A stretch of 64,000 nucleotides of DNA from Turicimonas muris. Its GTDB lineage: Bacteria; Pseudomonadota; Gammaproteobacteria; Burkholderiales; Burkholderiaceae_F. Where the stretch lies: positions 558,001 through 622,000 of the forward strand of contig NZ_NHMP01000001.1 of the NCBI RefSeq assembly GCF_002221595.1, written 5' to 3'. Within the stretch, counting starts at the first letter, position 1; each line of letters starts with the position of its first letter. The notes beneath the pieces were generated by a model that saw nothing but the letters and a program-made list of their open reading frames with translations, was not told the origin of the DNA and searched no databases. Positions 44,238 to 53,520 of this stretch are shown one piece after another. The position numbers were made by a program, and so were the translations under genes.

Positions 44238-44722
44238 TTAGACTCCGTTCTTCTTTTGAGCAAAACGGGTGAACACTTCAAAGCCCATTGGCATCGATTC
44301 AGTATCTTGAAGATCAAAATCTCCTTTGTGATGGCCACGATGATTGCATCCCCATCTGAAGAGGGCTCCTTGACCTCCTTTCTCTACCACCCGCTTAATC
44401 ATAAGGGTGAAGTCCTCTCCGCCCACAGGGGCATTAAGATCAATAATTTCCTTTACTTCCGGTATTTGCTTGCCTACATCTCTTAACTCTTCAAGTAAAT
44501 CAGGACATTCTATTAATGTGGTCGAGTAACCGGCTCGTTCGATTTTGGATTCGACATCATAAGAGACGGAATTTCCTTTAACTATTTTTTCAACATTCTC
44601 GGAAAGATAGTTGAGAACCTCTTCGGTCTGTCCTCGAATCTCGCATTCGATCTTGGCGTGTACAGGTGTGATATTTCTGCCTTCTCCGGCGTGAAGGGTG
44701 CCTACAGCCACGCGAGATACTC
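44238..44722 (-). pseudogene. C-terminal part of an AbgA-like hydrolase, split by an IS
   Basis: About 160 codons, continuing the reading frame of the N-terminal part (46817-47773) after the repeated 164 bp. VGGEDFTLMIKRVVEKGGQGALFRWG and GCNHRGHHKGDFD supply the last metal-binding residues of the M20 peptidase family. E. coli AbgA has the same layout. Cut from its start by the IS1634-type element, so not expressed as a functional enzyme. Confidence 0.85.
44559..44722. repeat. 164-bp direct repeat, left copy
   Basis: Matches 46817-46980 as far as read, with the IS exactly between them. Internal part of the abgA-like gene. Confidence 0.9.
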
Positions 44723-44858
44723 CCCTGTCTTTAATACTTTTTATTTAGTCTGATCCGTTTTGAACCCCGATGGGTTCTTTATTTTTGCCTAAATTTATTT
44801 TCTAATAATATGTATTAACTGTAGTATAATTAGCTTAATGATAAATCTTGGGGGTCCT

Positions 44859-46748
44859 ATGCGTTATAGGTTGGGGTTTAGTTCTAACAAAGACAGTTCT
44901 AGTGTTTATATCGAGTGTTCTATTCGAAAGCCAGGTGTCAAACATCCCGTTCGAGAAATCATTAAACGCTTTGGAAAGAAAAAAGACCTCTTAGCTAAAG
45001 ACCCTGCGGCACTACAAAAGATCCAAGAAGAGGTTGACCGGATGAACCTCAACTGTGAGGGTAGGAAACTGCTTTCCACTCCCACTTCTCTTGAGTTACT
45101 TTCTAAAGATTTATCCGAGCTTCTTCAACGACAAACTTTGGATCCTAGTGCCGTTTTTTGTACTCGTAGTGCCGGCTATCTTATCTTGCGCCGCCTCTAT
45201 GATGAACTTAAATTGGATGCTAAGTTCGATTACATTGCAACGAAAGGCTCTTTCAAGTATGACTTAGCAGAAATTGCCAAGGAACTAATTTTGCTCAGAA
45301 TTCTTGCCCCGTCCTCCAAGAGACGTTCCTCAATCGAAGGACCCGAGCGTTATCTTGGCATGGAGTTTGATAATCTAAATCAAATCTACAAAGCTCTGGA
45401 TGTACTCTGTGCGAATAAAAGCGACATCATCCGATACTGGAATCGTCAAATCAGCAAGCTGGTTCCCGACAGGGATACTTCGATTTGTCTTTATGACATA
45501 ACTACATATGCCTTTGAGAGTACCGATCAAGATGCGCTAAGAGATTTTGGCTATTCCAAGGACAAGAAATTTAATGAAGTCCAAGTAGTTATGGGATTAG
45601 CTACGGACAAACAAGGCTTGCCCCTCGACTATGGTCTCTACAGAGGCAATCAGGCTGAGGGGGCTACTATGGTGCCCTTTGTTAGTGAACTAAAGAAGAA
45701 ATTTAATGTTAAAAGCTTCACGGTAGTTGCCGATAGAGGTCTGAACAGCCAAGCTAATATCGACGCTCTGATAAAACTCGGAGATAACTACGTTCTAGCC
45801 TCCAAGATAAGAGGCGCAAGCAGCGATATACAAAGAGAAGTTCTCTCTGAGGAAGGCAGAGTTCCAATACAGAAAGTCTCCGAAGACGGGGAAATCTTAG
45901 ACTTCGGCTGGTACAAAGAAATTCAATTGAACGGTCCTATCAGCTACGAGTCGCCGGAATACGTCTTTGAAGACGGTGACAAAGAGAAAGAAAAGCAACT
46001 TGAGAAAAACTTAAACCATACAAAAACGAAATCTGGGAAATACGTAAATAGCCAATTAAAACGCAGACTCATCGTTACCTGGACCGATGCGAGAGCCAGA
46101 AAAGACAGAAAAGACCGAGAAAGGTTAATCAAGAAAGCTCAGGAGCTAGTTGGAAAACCTTCTAAGATCAAGACCTCATTCAAAAGAGGAGGAAGAAGTT
46201 TTATTCTCTTAGATATGGATTTGGAGACTGCAAGAATAAATGAATCACTAATTGCAGCACAGGAGCAATTTGATGGAATTCATGTTATCGAAACATCATT
46301 GAGTTCACCTGCTTCAGAAGTGGTAAGAATCTATAAAAACTTATGGAGAATTGAAGATAGTTTCCGCCATTTAAAAAGTACTTTTGAGGCAAGACCAGTA
46401 TATTTACGGCTGCCGGATCATGTGCGCGGACACTTCCTAATCTGCTTTTTAGCTTTATGCGTCCATCGTTATTTGGAATATAAACTTCGGGCAAATAATA
46501 CTCCGGCCACGACCGATGGAATTATCAGAGGACTGAACCGAGCCACGATATCATTGATTAATCCAACCTCCGGGATTGAGTTTTACGGCACCGCTGGCTT
46601 TGACTCTACAGTACGAAACATTATGAATCTAGTTGGCTTGACGCCTCCAAATACTTACGAAGACCCAAGCGCTTTGAGGAAGAAAATGCGACTCTACACT
46701 TCTGTCAAAGATTTATTCTCTTCTACTACAATAAGTTTAGAAAATTAA
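44859..46748 (+). CDS. IS1634-family DDE transposase
   Basis: 629 residues from the ATG at 44859, which GGGGG precedes by four bases; an ATG at 44838 is possible. DDE core: LYDITTYAFESTD, TVVADRGLNSQANID and LWRIEDSFRHLKSTFEARPVYL. No frameshift. A different element from the one at 18345, with only family-level similarity. Confidence 0.92.
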   Translation: MRYRLGFSSNKDSSSVYIECSIRKPGVKHPVREIIKRFGKKKDLLAKDPAALQKIQEEVDRMNLNCEGRKLLSTPTSLELLSKDLSELLQRQTLDPSAVFCTRSAGYLILRRLYDELKLDAKFDYIATKGSFKYDLAEIAKELILLRILAPSSKRRSSIEGPERYLGMEFDNLNQIYKALDVLCANKSDIIRYWNRQISKLVPDRDTSICLYDITTYAFESTDQDALRDFGYSKDKKFNEVQVVMGLATDKQGLPLDYGLYRGNQAEGATMVPFVSELKKKFNVKSFTVVADRGLNSQANIDALIKLGDNYVLASKIRGASSDIQREVLSEEGRVPIQKVSEDGEILDFGWYKEIQLNGPISYESPEYVFEDGDKEKEKQLEKNLNHTKTKSGKYVNSQLKRRLIVTWTDARARKDRKDRERLIKKAQELVGKPSKIKTSFKRGGRSFILLDMDLETARINESLIAAQEQFDGIHVIETSLSSPASEVVRIYKNLWRIEDSFRHLKSTFEARPVYLRLPDHVRGHFLICFLALCVHRYLEYKLRANNTPATTDGIIRGLNRATISLINPTSGIEFYGTAGFDSTVRNIMNLVGLTPPNTYEDPSALRKKMRLYTSVKDLFSSTTISLEN

Positions 46749-46772
46749 GAAAAAGAGAAACTAGAGCTGACG

Positions 46773-46793
46773 GGGCCTCACAGGCCCTTTTTT
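46773..46793 (+). terminator. Terminator of the transposase gene
   Basis: GGGCC TCACA GGCCC followed by six T, inside the right end of the IS. Confidence 0.8.
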
Positions 46794-47773
46794 AATTCGT
46801 AGGCATAAAAGACGGGATAAGAGACGGAATTTCCTTTAACTATTTTTTCAACATTCTCGGAAAGATAGTTGAGAACCTCTTCGGTCTGTCCTCGAATCTC
46901 GCATTCGATCTTGGCGTGTACAGGTGTGATATTTCTGCCTTCTCCGGCGTGAAGGGTGCCTACAGCCACGCGAGATACTCCGTTTCCGTGACGAGGAATT
47001 CCTACTAGCATCATGGCTGTTGCGCAGGCTGCCATAAGAGCGCTGTGCCCGAGATGCGGGTTGCTTCCGGCATGAGAAGGTGTGCCTTTAAAGCTAATGT
47101 CGTATTTAATACTTGCTAGAACGCCCCCGTGCACTAATGCCATTTGGCCTAGTTTAGCAAGTCCTCCACAATGCGAGCCGACGATAAAGTTCACATCATC
47201 AAGGATTCCAGACCCAACGATGGCTGCAGCACCGCGGACGCCTTCTTCGGCCGGTTGGAAAATAATTTTAAATGTACCTTTCAGTTCTTCCTTGTGTTGA
47301 ATCAACCATTTTGCAATAGCTAGTCCGAGAGCGGCGTGCCCGTCGTGCCCGCATGCGTGCATCCTCCCAGGGCGTTTTGATGCGAATCCAAACTTTACCG
47401 GCAAATGGTTTGGATCTTCGGATTCCATCACGAGTAATCCGTCAATATCAAATCTAAATGCAGTTGTTGGGCCCTCTCGTCCTGTATCCAAAATCGCAAT
47501 AGCACCTGTGTATCCATCACAAGATTCAATGAAATCAAGAGGAACTCCGTCTTTTACTGATCTATCGATTGCTTCTCGAACCTTGGCTTTATCTCTTCCC
47601 ATTACTGTCTGAGGATTGATTATTTGTTTCCCTGTCAAGATGGTTTCGTATCCCATCTGTTTTAATTTACTGACGATGAAGTAAGTGGTTTCAAACTCGG
47701 TCCAACCTTCCTCTGGAAATTGATGAAACTTTCGTCTGTATGAAATCATCTCCTCTAAATGTTTGGGGTCCAT
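46778..47773 (-). pseudogene. N-terminal part of an AbgA-like (p-aminobenzoyl-glutamate hydrolase subunit A type) M20 hydrolase
   Basis: The frame starts at 47773 behind GAGGAGC and runs into the IS after GNSVSY. Residues 9-23 (ISYRRKFHQFPEEGW), MHACGHDGHAALG with metal ligands, IFQPAEEGVRGA and SHAGSNPHLGHSAL are M20/AbgA features. E. coli AbgA is a metallohydrolase releasing glutamate from p-aminobenzoyl-glutamate. Here the gene is split, with the rest at 44238-44722. Together they would make about 440 residues, near the family norm. Confidence 0.87.
46817..46980. repeat. 164-bp direct repeat, right copy
   Basis: Duplicate of 44559-44722. On this side it belongs to the N-terminal fragment of the abgA-like gene. 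Confidence 0.9.
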
Positions 47774-47971
47774 ATATGCTCCTCGGTAGTGATGCTTTGT
47801 TAAAAAAGTAAGGGTTAAAGTTATTAAAAGGCATGGGCTGTTTACATTTCAACAATTTTGAAAAGTTGAAAAACTGATCCGCAAAAATCACTTTTTCTAT
47901 CCCGCTTTTCTCCCATAATGTGGTACCTCGCAGGAAAGCGGATGCGCATAAGCCACTCCCTTTCTCTCTTG

Positions 47972-48155
47972 ATGTTAAACACAACTAATCACAATTTCTA
48001 TAAGACCTAGTAAAACTAGAAATCTAGTTTGGCAATTTGGAAATCCAAGAAAATGTAGGCAATATAAAAACCTGGGAAATTTGATTTCTTTGTATAAAAC
48101 AGGCTTTACTCGGAAAAACTGTTAAAGATCTTAATGTCGACACACCAACCTGATA
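47972..48155 (+). pseudogene. Decayed duplicate of the LysR gene (promoter and N-terminus)
   Basis: Closely parallels 43181-43360: shared ATGTTAAACACAACTAAT, CTAGTTTGGCAATTTGGAAA and the segment encoding SLYKTG. The start codon and several bases are lost, and a stop follows TCGACACACCAACC. It sits divergent to the abgA-like gene, as the intact copy sits divergent to the amidohydrolase. Confidence 0.7.
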
Positions 48156-48303
48156 GAGCCTTCTCGCTGTAAAAACTCAAAAGGCACTATCAGAATTAAA
48201 TATAAAGGAGAACGGCAAGTTCAGTAACAAAAGGAGAACGAAGATTTAAGAAAAATTTATCTAAGCTAGGGACATGAGCCGCTCAAGACAAAAAATAGAG
48301 TTC

Positions 48304-48501
48304 CTAAGAAGAGAGCTTACAGTCTTTAAGAATTATTTTGATTGTTTCACCGACTGAACAGGAAGGATTTTCTTCGTAGAAGCTATAGCCACAAGTTTTT
48401 TTCTCTATTAAGTTAAGTTCGCACTGTTCTACGATCTTCTCATAATTGTCCATTGCCGTTTGAACATCAGAAAAATTTAAAGAGTTGAGAACAGAGTTGA
48501 A
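48304..48501 (-). pseudogene. Gene fragment cut by the IS256-type element
   Basis: The frame enters from the IS end and reads LFNSVLNSLNFSDVQTAMDN and onward, about 65 native codons to a stop at 48304, ending KIILKDCKLSS. Helical, with three Cys. Not recognised. Its start has been removed by the insertion. Confidence 0.45.
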
Positions 48502-48596
48502 GAGTATGTAAGCAATTTTGTGTCTTGTCCGATTTAACAATTTTCCTTTGTTTGGAGAGTAGTTAAACTTCTAAGCAAGGGATTGGAGAATCAAAG

Positions 48597-49871
48597 ATGG
48601 CAAGAAGAGTAAAGCAACCTCTCAGTGAGGCCGACGCTTTTTTAACGAAGTACATTGATCAAACCTTAGCTAACACTGGCAAAATCGGCTGGAGCTCAGA
48701 AGAAGTAAGCGGCATGGTTCAAGAGGTAATGAAACGGTTTCTTGAAAGATGCCTGGAAAGCGAAATGGATTTTCATCTCAAAAACGGAGAAATTGTTCCT
48801 GTCTCAAAAGAAGCAAAGGATGAACCTGAGCCGGTCAATAAGAGAAATGGGACAAGCAGTAAGACGGTCATCACCGACAATGCCCAAGTTCGTATAGAAG
48901 TTCCTCGAGACAGACTAAGCAGTTTTGAACCGATCTCCGTTCCCAAATACGAAAGACACTTAAAAGGGTTGGATGACAAAATCATCAGCATGTACGCAAG
49001 GGGTATGAGCAATCGTGAGATCTCTGCCCATATGAAGGAAATTTACGGAGTTGGAGTAAGTGCAGAATTCATAAGCAGAGTGACCGACGAGGTGTTAGAG
49101 GACGTGCGTGCATGGAGGAGTCGGCCTCTGCAAGACTTTTATCCGGTGGTCTTTTTTGATGCTCTGAGAGTAAAAGTAAAAAACGGCAATACCATTACGC
49201 CCAAAGCCCTGTATCTTGCCTTGGCCGTTAGAGCCGACGGCTCCCGTGAAGTTCTCGGGATGTGGCTGTCAGACAATGAAGGGGCCGCATACTGGACAAG
49301 CGTATTCAATGAAATCAAAGCTCGCGGCTGCAATGACATTTTGATAGCAGTAACAGATGGTCTTAAAGGAATGACAAAGGCCATAGAAACCGTATACCCA
49401 AAGACGATACATCAGACTCGTATTGTGCATTTGCTGAGAAATTCAACGGCTTTTGTCTCCTATAAGGACTTGAAAGGAGTGCTGAGTCAACTCAAGGGAA
49501 TATATGGGGCAGCTGATGCGGAGGAGGCAAGAAACAGACTTGAAGATTTTGCCGAATCTACGCTTGGTAAACGCTACAGTGTCATCAAGGGGATGTGGCT
49601 GAATCAATGGGAACAAGTTATTCCCTTGTTTAACTTTCCTCCGGAAATTAGAAAGCTGATCTATACAACCAACAGTATTGAAGCGTTGAATCGTTCGATT
49701 AGGAAGGTAATCAAAACCAGAACAATGTTCCCGAGGGATGATTCAGTTTACAAACTGGTATTTTTAGCAATAAAGAATGCCACCAAAGACTGGAACAAAT
49801 CAGTATTTAGATGGCGTCAGGCAATGCTCCAGTTCGTTGTGATGTTTGGAGATCGCTTCAAACAAGGATAA
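48597..49871 (+). CDS. IS256-family transposase, copy 1
   Basis: 424 residues, start behind GGAGAATCAAAG. Mutator-type DDE enzyme: VVFFDALRVKVKN with the first Asp, ILIAVTDGLKGMTKAIETV with the second, and TTNSIEALNRSIRKVIKTR with the Glu. Differs from copy 2 at six residues. Both are intact, so either could be active. Confidence 0.95.
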   Translation: MARRVKQPLSEADAFLTKYIDQTLANTGKIGWSSEEVSGMVQEVMKRFLERCLESEMDFHLKNGEIVPVSKEAKDEPEPVNKRNGTSSKTVITDNAQVRIEVPRDRLSSFEPISVPKYERHLKGLDDKIISMYARGMSNREISAHMKEIYGVGVSAEFISRVTDEVLEDVRAWRSRPLQDFYPVVFFDALRVKVKNGNTITPKALYLALAVRADGSREVLGMWLSDNEGAAYWTSVFNEIKARGCNDILIAVTDGLKGMTKAIETVYPKTIHQTRIVHLLRNSTAFVSYKDLKGVLSQLKGIYGAADAEEARNRLEDFAESTLGKRYSVIKGMWLNQWEQVIPLFNFPPEIRKLIYTTNSIEALNRSIRKVIKTRTMFPRDDSVYKLVFLAIKNATKDWNKSVFRWRQAMLQFVVMFGDRFKQG

Positions 49872-50661
49872 AATGGATGGGATGGGCGAAGCCCTCGGGA
49901 AGGCAGTTCGCTTGTTCCACTACGTTCCACAAGCGAACTGCCTTCCCGGGAAAACAAACTACATTATGAAATTGGGACAGACACAAAATTTCGGACACTC
50001 CTGGGAAAAAAGTTCCGGCTTCCAGTCCTCTTTTTATAAGCCACTCATCAATGTACTTATCTAAATTCTTTGGTAGATAAACCCGCCTCTCTTTGTTTCC
50101 TTTGCCGATAAAAGAAAAACTTCTATCAATACAATTCCAGTTCGCAAGTTTCAAGGAGACGACTTCGGCCCTGCGCAGCCCGCAGCCCATCATTACGGCA
50201 AAAATGGCTCGGTCACGGAAGCCTTTTGTGGTGCCGTTGAAACAAGACTCTAAGAGCCTTCTTCCTTCTTCCAAGTCTAAACTGCGGCCCTTGGGAAGTC
50301 TTTCAAATTTCAAACTTTTCAGACTACTGATTTTCAGATAAGCCGACTGCGGAAGCAAATCATTAGACCATGCCTCCTTAGCCACTTCTTTAAACACAGT
50401 TAAGTAAAGATTTTTAGTTGAAGGTGAGCACCCTTTCTCTTCAAGAGCACCCAAAATTTTTTGCCAGTGACTCCTTCTAAGTTTGGACCATTCAACTCTG
50501 TCATAGGAAGAGTGCCCCAAGATTTTTGCAATGTTTTGAACACAATTTTCTACGGTTGTCTGAGAACGTTTCGATCCCAAAGTTTTTACATATGAATCAG
50601 CCGGATTAAATAAATTTGATCGGCAGGAAGGAAGGGACAGTACATTTTCTGATTCGCTCAT
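49858..50661 (-). pseudogene. Tyrosine recombinase (XerC/integrase type), C-terminus cut by the IS
   Basis: About 220 native residues (50002-50661) followed by IS-derived sequence to a stop at 49858. A SAM-like N-terminal domain (RSQTTVENCVQNIAKILGHS) and the start of the catalytic domain with Arg in GCGLRRAEVVSLKLAN and Lys in FIGKGNKERRV are present. The HxxR box and the catalytic Tyr are lost, so it is inactive as it stands. Its ATG overlaps the stop of the passenger gene (ATGA), an unusual pairing of a surface protein and a recombinase. Confidence 0.85.
49896..49948. repeat. Perfect 20-bp inverted repeat within the IS256-type element
   Basis: Arms 49896-49915 and 49929-49948 (CGGGAAGGCAGTTCGCTTGT and its complement) just behind the transposase stop. 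A very stable hairpin, probably limiting read-through into or out of the element. Copy 2 has it at 54901-54953. Confidence 0.85.
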
Positions 50662-52196
50662 TTGGTTCTCCGGGAGGAAGAAAAAGAAGAAAGTCTATAA
50701 AACTCAAAGACAACAAACTTTGATTTGAATGCTTCCATCAAATCGGCTGCCTGCGTCTGCGTCAGATTGACGCCGGTAACGATGACTTTTCCGCCGGTAA
50801 ATTTGGCGTGGACAATCAGATTCTGAGCAACGCTTCCGGGAACATAGTGACGGAATAAATCAGTCAGTGCCGTTTTTGTTTCTTCCGGAAATTGCGCATT
50901 TATACTGACGGTTGTTAATGCTGTCTGACCTTGGCTTCCTAAGGAGTCAAATACGTTGGAAGCGTTATTTGTTTGAATAGTGCCGGATGAATTCAGTTTT
51001 CCGTTAGAAGCAAAAGTAAAACCATTCTGGAAGTTGATTGCTCCGGTGTTGTTGAGATTGCCGGCAATAGTGAATGCATTAGTTTCCGTCCAGCTGCCAC
51101 GGTTATTTAGCGTTCCTGCCGAAGACAAGTTTCCTCTGCTGATGACATTACCGGTAAAATTTAACGTTCCGCTGGAGGTCAATGAGCCGTATAAATCAGC
51201 ATTGCCCAGGCTCAGGTTCCCGGTGTTAGAAGCAGAACCTCCTGACTGATTAAATTGAGTAATTTCTAAAGTGCCAGCATTGGTAAGAGAGTCGTTACTC
51301 TTATTCAACGTACCGAAGTCATAACTGCCGCCTGTTATGTTGATATTTCCAGCTATCTGAGTTAATAAATTTCTGTTGGTTAAATTACCGCCCCCTAAAG
51401 TAAGCGAATTACCAACAGAAAATTGACCGCTCTTTCCTCCTACTACCAGCGAAGATTCGTTAGAAAGGGTGCCTCCTAAAACTGATAATGAATTGGAAGC
51501 ATAGGTTTGGATGTTATTTGTTTGATTAAAAGTACCGCCACGTACAAAAAGATTTTCTGTACTTATTGATCCGTCTTTGATTCTCGTTAGATCTAGAATT
51601 CCTTCAGAATCAATTGTTTTGGAATACACATTGATATGCGTATTACGGTAATCGCGATGAACATCAACAAAACCTGTTTGGGTTATTTTCCAAGTATTGC
51701 CCACGTTGAGATTGGAAATGCTTGAATCTTTGTCGCCTTCATTTCCGCTGCCTAAAGCTAATTCACCGCTAACATTTAAATTGCCACCAACGTTTACGGT
51801 TCCGTTTAATTGAGCTCCGCCATCCCCGTTATGACTTACAGTTAATTTGCCGCCATTATCAATATGAAGATTGCCTTGAACAGTCAGGACTTGATTGTTG
51901 TTGGTATAGTCCTTTGAGGTCCAAACTACCGATCCATATGATCCATTGCCTACGGTTAGATCACCTGTAACTATGTAATCCGAAGCCATAATGTGATGCT
52001 TGGAGTAAATCATCTCATCGAAGCTATGATTTCCTTCCAAGGTGACTGCGGCATGAGTAGTTAGAGGCAGAAGTAAACTTGAAATTCCGATTATGGTTGG
52101 TTTTCCTGCTCTTTGGCAGGCAGAAGACACTGCTTCGGATACTGCAACAAAGCACCCTCTAGCCTTATTCCAAATCTTTTTATAAATTTTGTTCAT
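50658..52196 (-). CDS. Autotransporter-like passenger protein with ESPR signal, no beta-barrel
   Basis: 512 residues. MNKIYKKIWNKARGCFVAVS is an extended signal peptide region of type V secretion proteins, followed by the hydrophobic core IIGISSLLLPLTTHA and a cut before AVTLEGN. The rest is a repetitive Asn/Gly/Thr/Ser passenger (FTIAGNLNNTGAINFQNG and similar units). The C-terminal domain (LFRHYVPGSVAQNLIVHAKF ... NLTQTQAADLMEAFKSKF) is shared with the gene fragment at 52852, but after SKF the two differ completely. No translocator domain follows, so secretion would need a separate partner or the gene has lost its end. Confidence 0.75.
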   Translation of the reverse strand: MNKIYKKIWNKARGCFVAVSEAVSSACQRAGKPTIIGISSLLLPLTTHAAVTLEGNHSFDEMIYSKHHIMASDYIVTGDLTVGNGSYGSVVWTSKDYTNNNQVLTVQGNLHIDNGGKLTVSHNGDGGAQLNGTVNVGGNLNVSGELALGSGNEGDKDSSISNLNVGNTWKITQTGFVDVHRDYRNTHINVYSKTIDSEGILDLTRIKDGSISTENLFVRGGTFNQTNNIQTYASNSLSVLGGTLSNESSLVVGGKSGQFSVGNSLTLGGGNLTNRNLLTQIAGNINITGGSYDFGTLNKSNDSLTNAGTLEITQFNQSGGSASNTGNLSLGNADLYGSLTSSGTLNFTGNVISRGNLSSAGTLNNRGSWTETNAFTIAGNLNNTGAINFQNGFTFASNGKLNSSGTIQTNNASNVFDSLGSQGQTALTTVSINAQFPEETKTALTDLFRHYVPGSVAQNLIVHAKFTGGKVIVTGVNLTQTQAADLMEAFKSKFVVFEFYRLSSFSSSRRTK

Positions 52197-52247
52197 GATT
52201 TTTAATATACAATTACAGTGTTATGACAAATTAACTACATTAAAACT

Positions 52248-52511
52248 ATGAGTACAGTTACAGACACCCAGATTCAAGTTCGGCTGACACAAGACTTGAA
52301 AGAACAAGCTTCGGTTCTCTTTGAAAAGATGGGTATGAGCCTTTCCGAAGCTGTCAGAACATTTTTGAGTCAAGCGGTTGCAGAACAAGGAATGCCATTC
52401 AGAGCGCATATTCCTAACAAGGAGACCATAACTGCTATTAAGGAAGTGGAGGCAGGAGGCGGAACCAAGTACAAAAATCCAGAGGCTTTTTTTAAAGAGA
52501 TGGATATTTAA
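52248..52511 (+). CDS. RelB/DinJ-type antitoxin
   Basis: 87 residues: ribbon-helix-helix N-terminus (DTQIQVRLTQDLKEQASVLF, then MGMSLSEAVRTFLSQAV) and an acidic C-terminal toxin-binding tail. Three bases separate it from the YafQ-type toxin. It starts 51 bp from the divergent passenger gene, so its own operator probably lies in that gap. Confidence 0.9.
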   Translation: MSTVTDTQIQVRLTQDLKEQASVLFEKMGMSLSEAVRTFLSQAVAEQGMPFRAHIPNKETITAIKEVEAGGGTKYKNPEAFFKEMDI

Positions 52512-52514
52512 CTC

Positions 52515-52781
52515 ATGAAAGAGTTTGTCGCATCCTCTAGGTTGAAAAAGGACATAAAACTTGCGAAAAAAAGACATAAGGATTTGACTCTTTTCAAAGA
52601 GATAGTTCGATTGTTGATGTCTGAGCAACCACTTCCCGCCTCTGTCAAAGACCATCTCCTTATTGGAAATTGGGCAGGCTGTCGGGAGTTGCATCTTGAG
52701 CCTGACTTTCTTTTTATTTATGAAAATCGCCCCGAGCAGATCTATGGAATACGTCTTGGATCCCACTCGGATCTCTTCTAA
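52515..52781 (+). CDS. YafQ-type mRNA interferase toxin
   Basis: 88 residues. The YafQ catalytic pattern is kept: HLLIGNWAGCRELHLEPDFLFIY and the closing GSHSDLF (His, His, Asp and the final His). It cleaves mRNA on the ribosome in E. coli. Intact, with its antitoxin directly upstream. Confidence 0.9.
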   Translation: MKEFVASSRLKKDIKLAKKRHKDLTLFKEIVRLLMSEQPLPASVKDHLLIGNWAGCRELHLEPDFLFIYENRPEQIYGIRLGSHSDLF

Positions 52782-52839
52782 TTCGTCTCTGACAGATAGC
52801 GAATTGTTCTGGCTCATAGGTTTTCTCCTGAAAGAAATA

Positions 52840-52889
52840 CAGAAACTTCAGTTAGCACTCTTGTGGAAAAGTGCTGGCGGAAATTTCTG
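52840..52889. repeat. Nested inverted repeats behind the truncated passenger gene
   Basis: CAGAAA (52840-52845) / TTTCTG (52884-52889) outside and AGCACT (52854-52859) / AGTGCT (52870-52875) inside. They lie where the tail of this passenger gene diverges from its homologue. Possible recombination or termination structure. Confidence 0.4.
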
Positions 52890-53520
52890 TTGGAAGGAGA
52901 AAAAACTTTGATTTGAATGCTTTTGTCAAATCAGCTGCCTGCGTCTGCGTCAGATTTACTCCGCTAACGATTAGTTTTCCGCCGGTAAATTTGGCGTGGT
53001 CAACCAAATTCTGAGCAACAGTTCCGGGAACGTAATGACGGAATAAGTCAGTCAATGCAGTCTTCGCTTCTTCCGGCAATTGGGCATCCAGGCTGACAGT
53101 CGTCAATGTTGTCTGGCCTTGGCTGCCTAAAGAGTCAAAGATATTTGAGGCATTGTTGGTTTGAATAGTGCCCGAGGAATTCAGCTTTCCGTTAGAAGCA
53201 AAAGTAAAACCATTCTGGAAGTTGATTGCTCCTGTGTTGTTGAGATTGCCGGTAATAGTGAATGCATCAGTTTCCGTCCAGCTGCCACGGTTATTTAGCG
53301 TTCCTGTCGAAGACAAGTTGCCTCTGCTGATGACATTACCGGTAAGAGCTAACGTTCCACTTGAAGTCAATGAACCGTATAGATCAGCATTGCCAATTGT
53401 CAGGTTTCCTGTGTTAGAAGCAGAACCGCCAGACTGGTTGAATTGAGTCACAGTTAAAGTGCCGGCGTTGCTAAGAGTACCGTTGCTCTTATTGAAAGTA
53501 CCGAAGGAGTATGTAAGCAA
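52852..53520 (-). pseudogene. Second passenger gene copy, N-terminus removed by an IS256-type element
   Basis: 218 native codons up to 53506, then IS sequence. Very similar to residues 295-500 of the gene at 50658-52196 (FTITGNLNNTGAINFQNGFT, LFRHYVPGTVAQNLVDHAKF) but with a different tail after SKF (FLLPTEISASTFPQEC). Behind it a Shine-Dalgarno site (AGGAGAAAACCT) and MSQNNSLSVRDE begin another gene that is cut off by the toxin gene. It may match the recombinase start MSESENVLSL in the other copy. Confidence 0.75.

Larger units (their letters stand above)
44723..46816 (+). mobile_element. IS1634-type insertion sequence, about 2,094 bp
   Basis: Ends CCCTGTCTTTAATAC and, reverse complemented, CCCGTCTTTTATGCC are imperfect inverted repeats. 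One transposase gene with its own terminator. Flanked by a 164-bp direct repeat. Confidence 0.87.
48502..50001 (+). mobile_element. IS256-type insertion sequence, copy 1, 1,500 bp
   Basis: Left end GAGTATGTAAGCAATTTTGT and right end (reverse complement) GGAGTGTCCGAAATTTTGTG are imperfect inverted repeats. The boundaries come from comparison with copy 2. The eight bases on either side (GAGTTGAA and TGGGAAAA) do not match, so no target duplication remains. Confidence 0.9.

Noticed and set aside
52221-52817. 198-codon frame on the minus strand opposite the DinJ/YafQ pair
   Set aside because: Mostly the complement of the toxin and antitoxin genes. Only its first dozen codons, with a good ribosome site, may be a gene remnant.
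50658-53520. The repeated Asn/Gly-rich segments as a CRISPR or DNA repeat array
   Set aside because: The repetition is at protein level (beta-helix passenger), with no evenly spaced identical DNA repeats.
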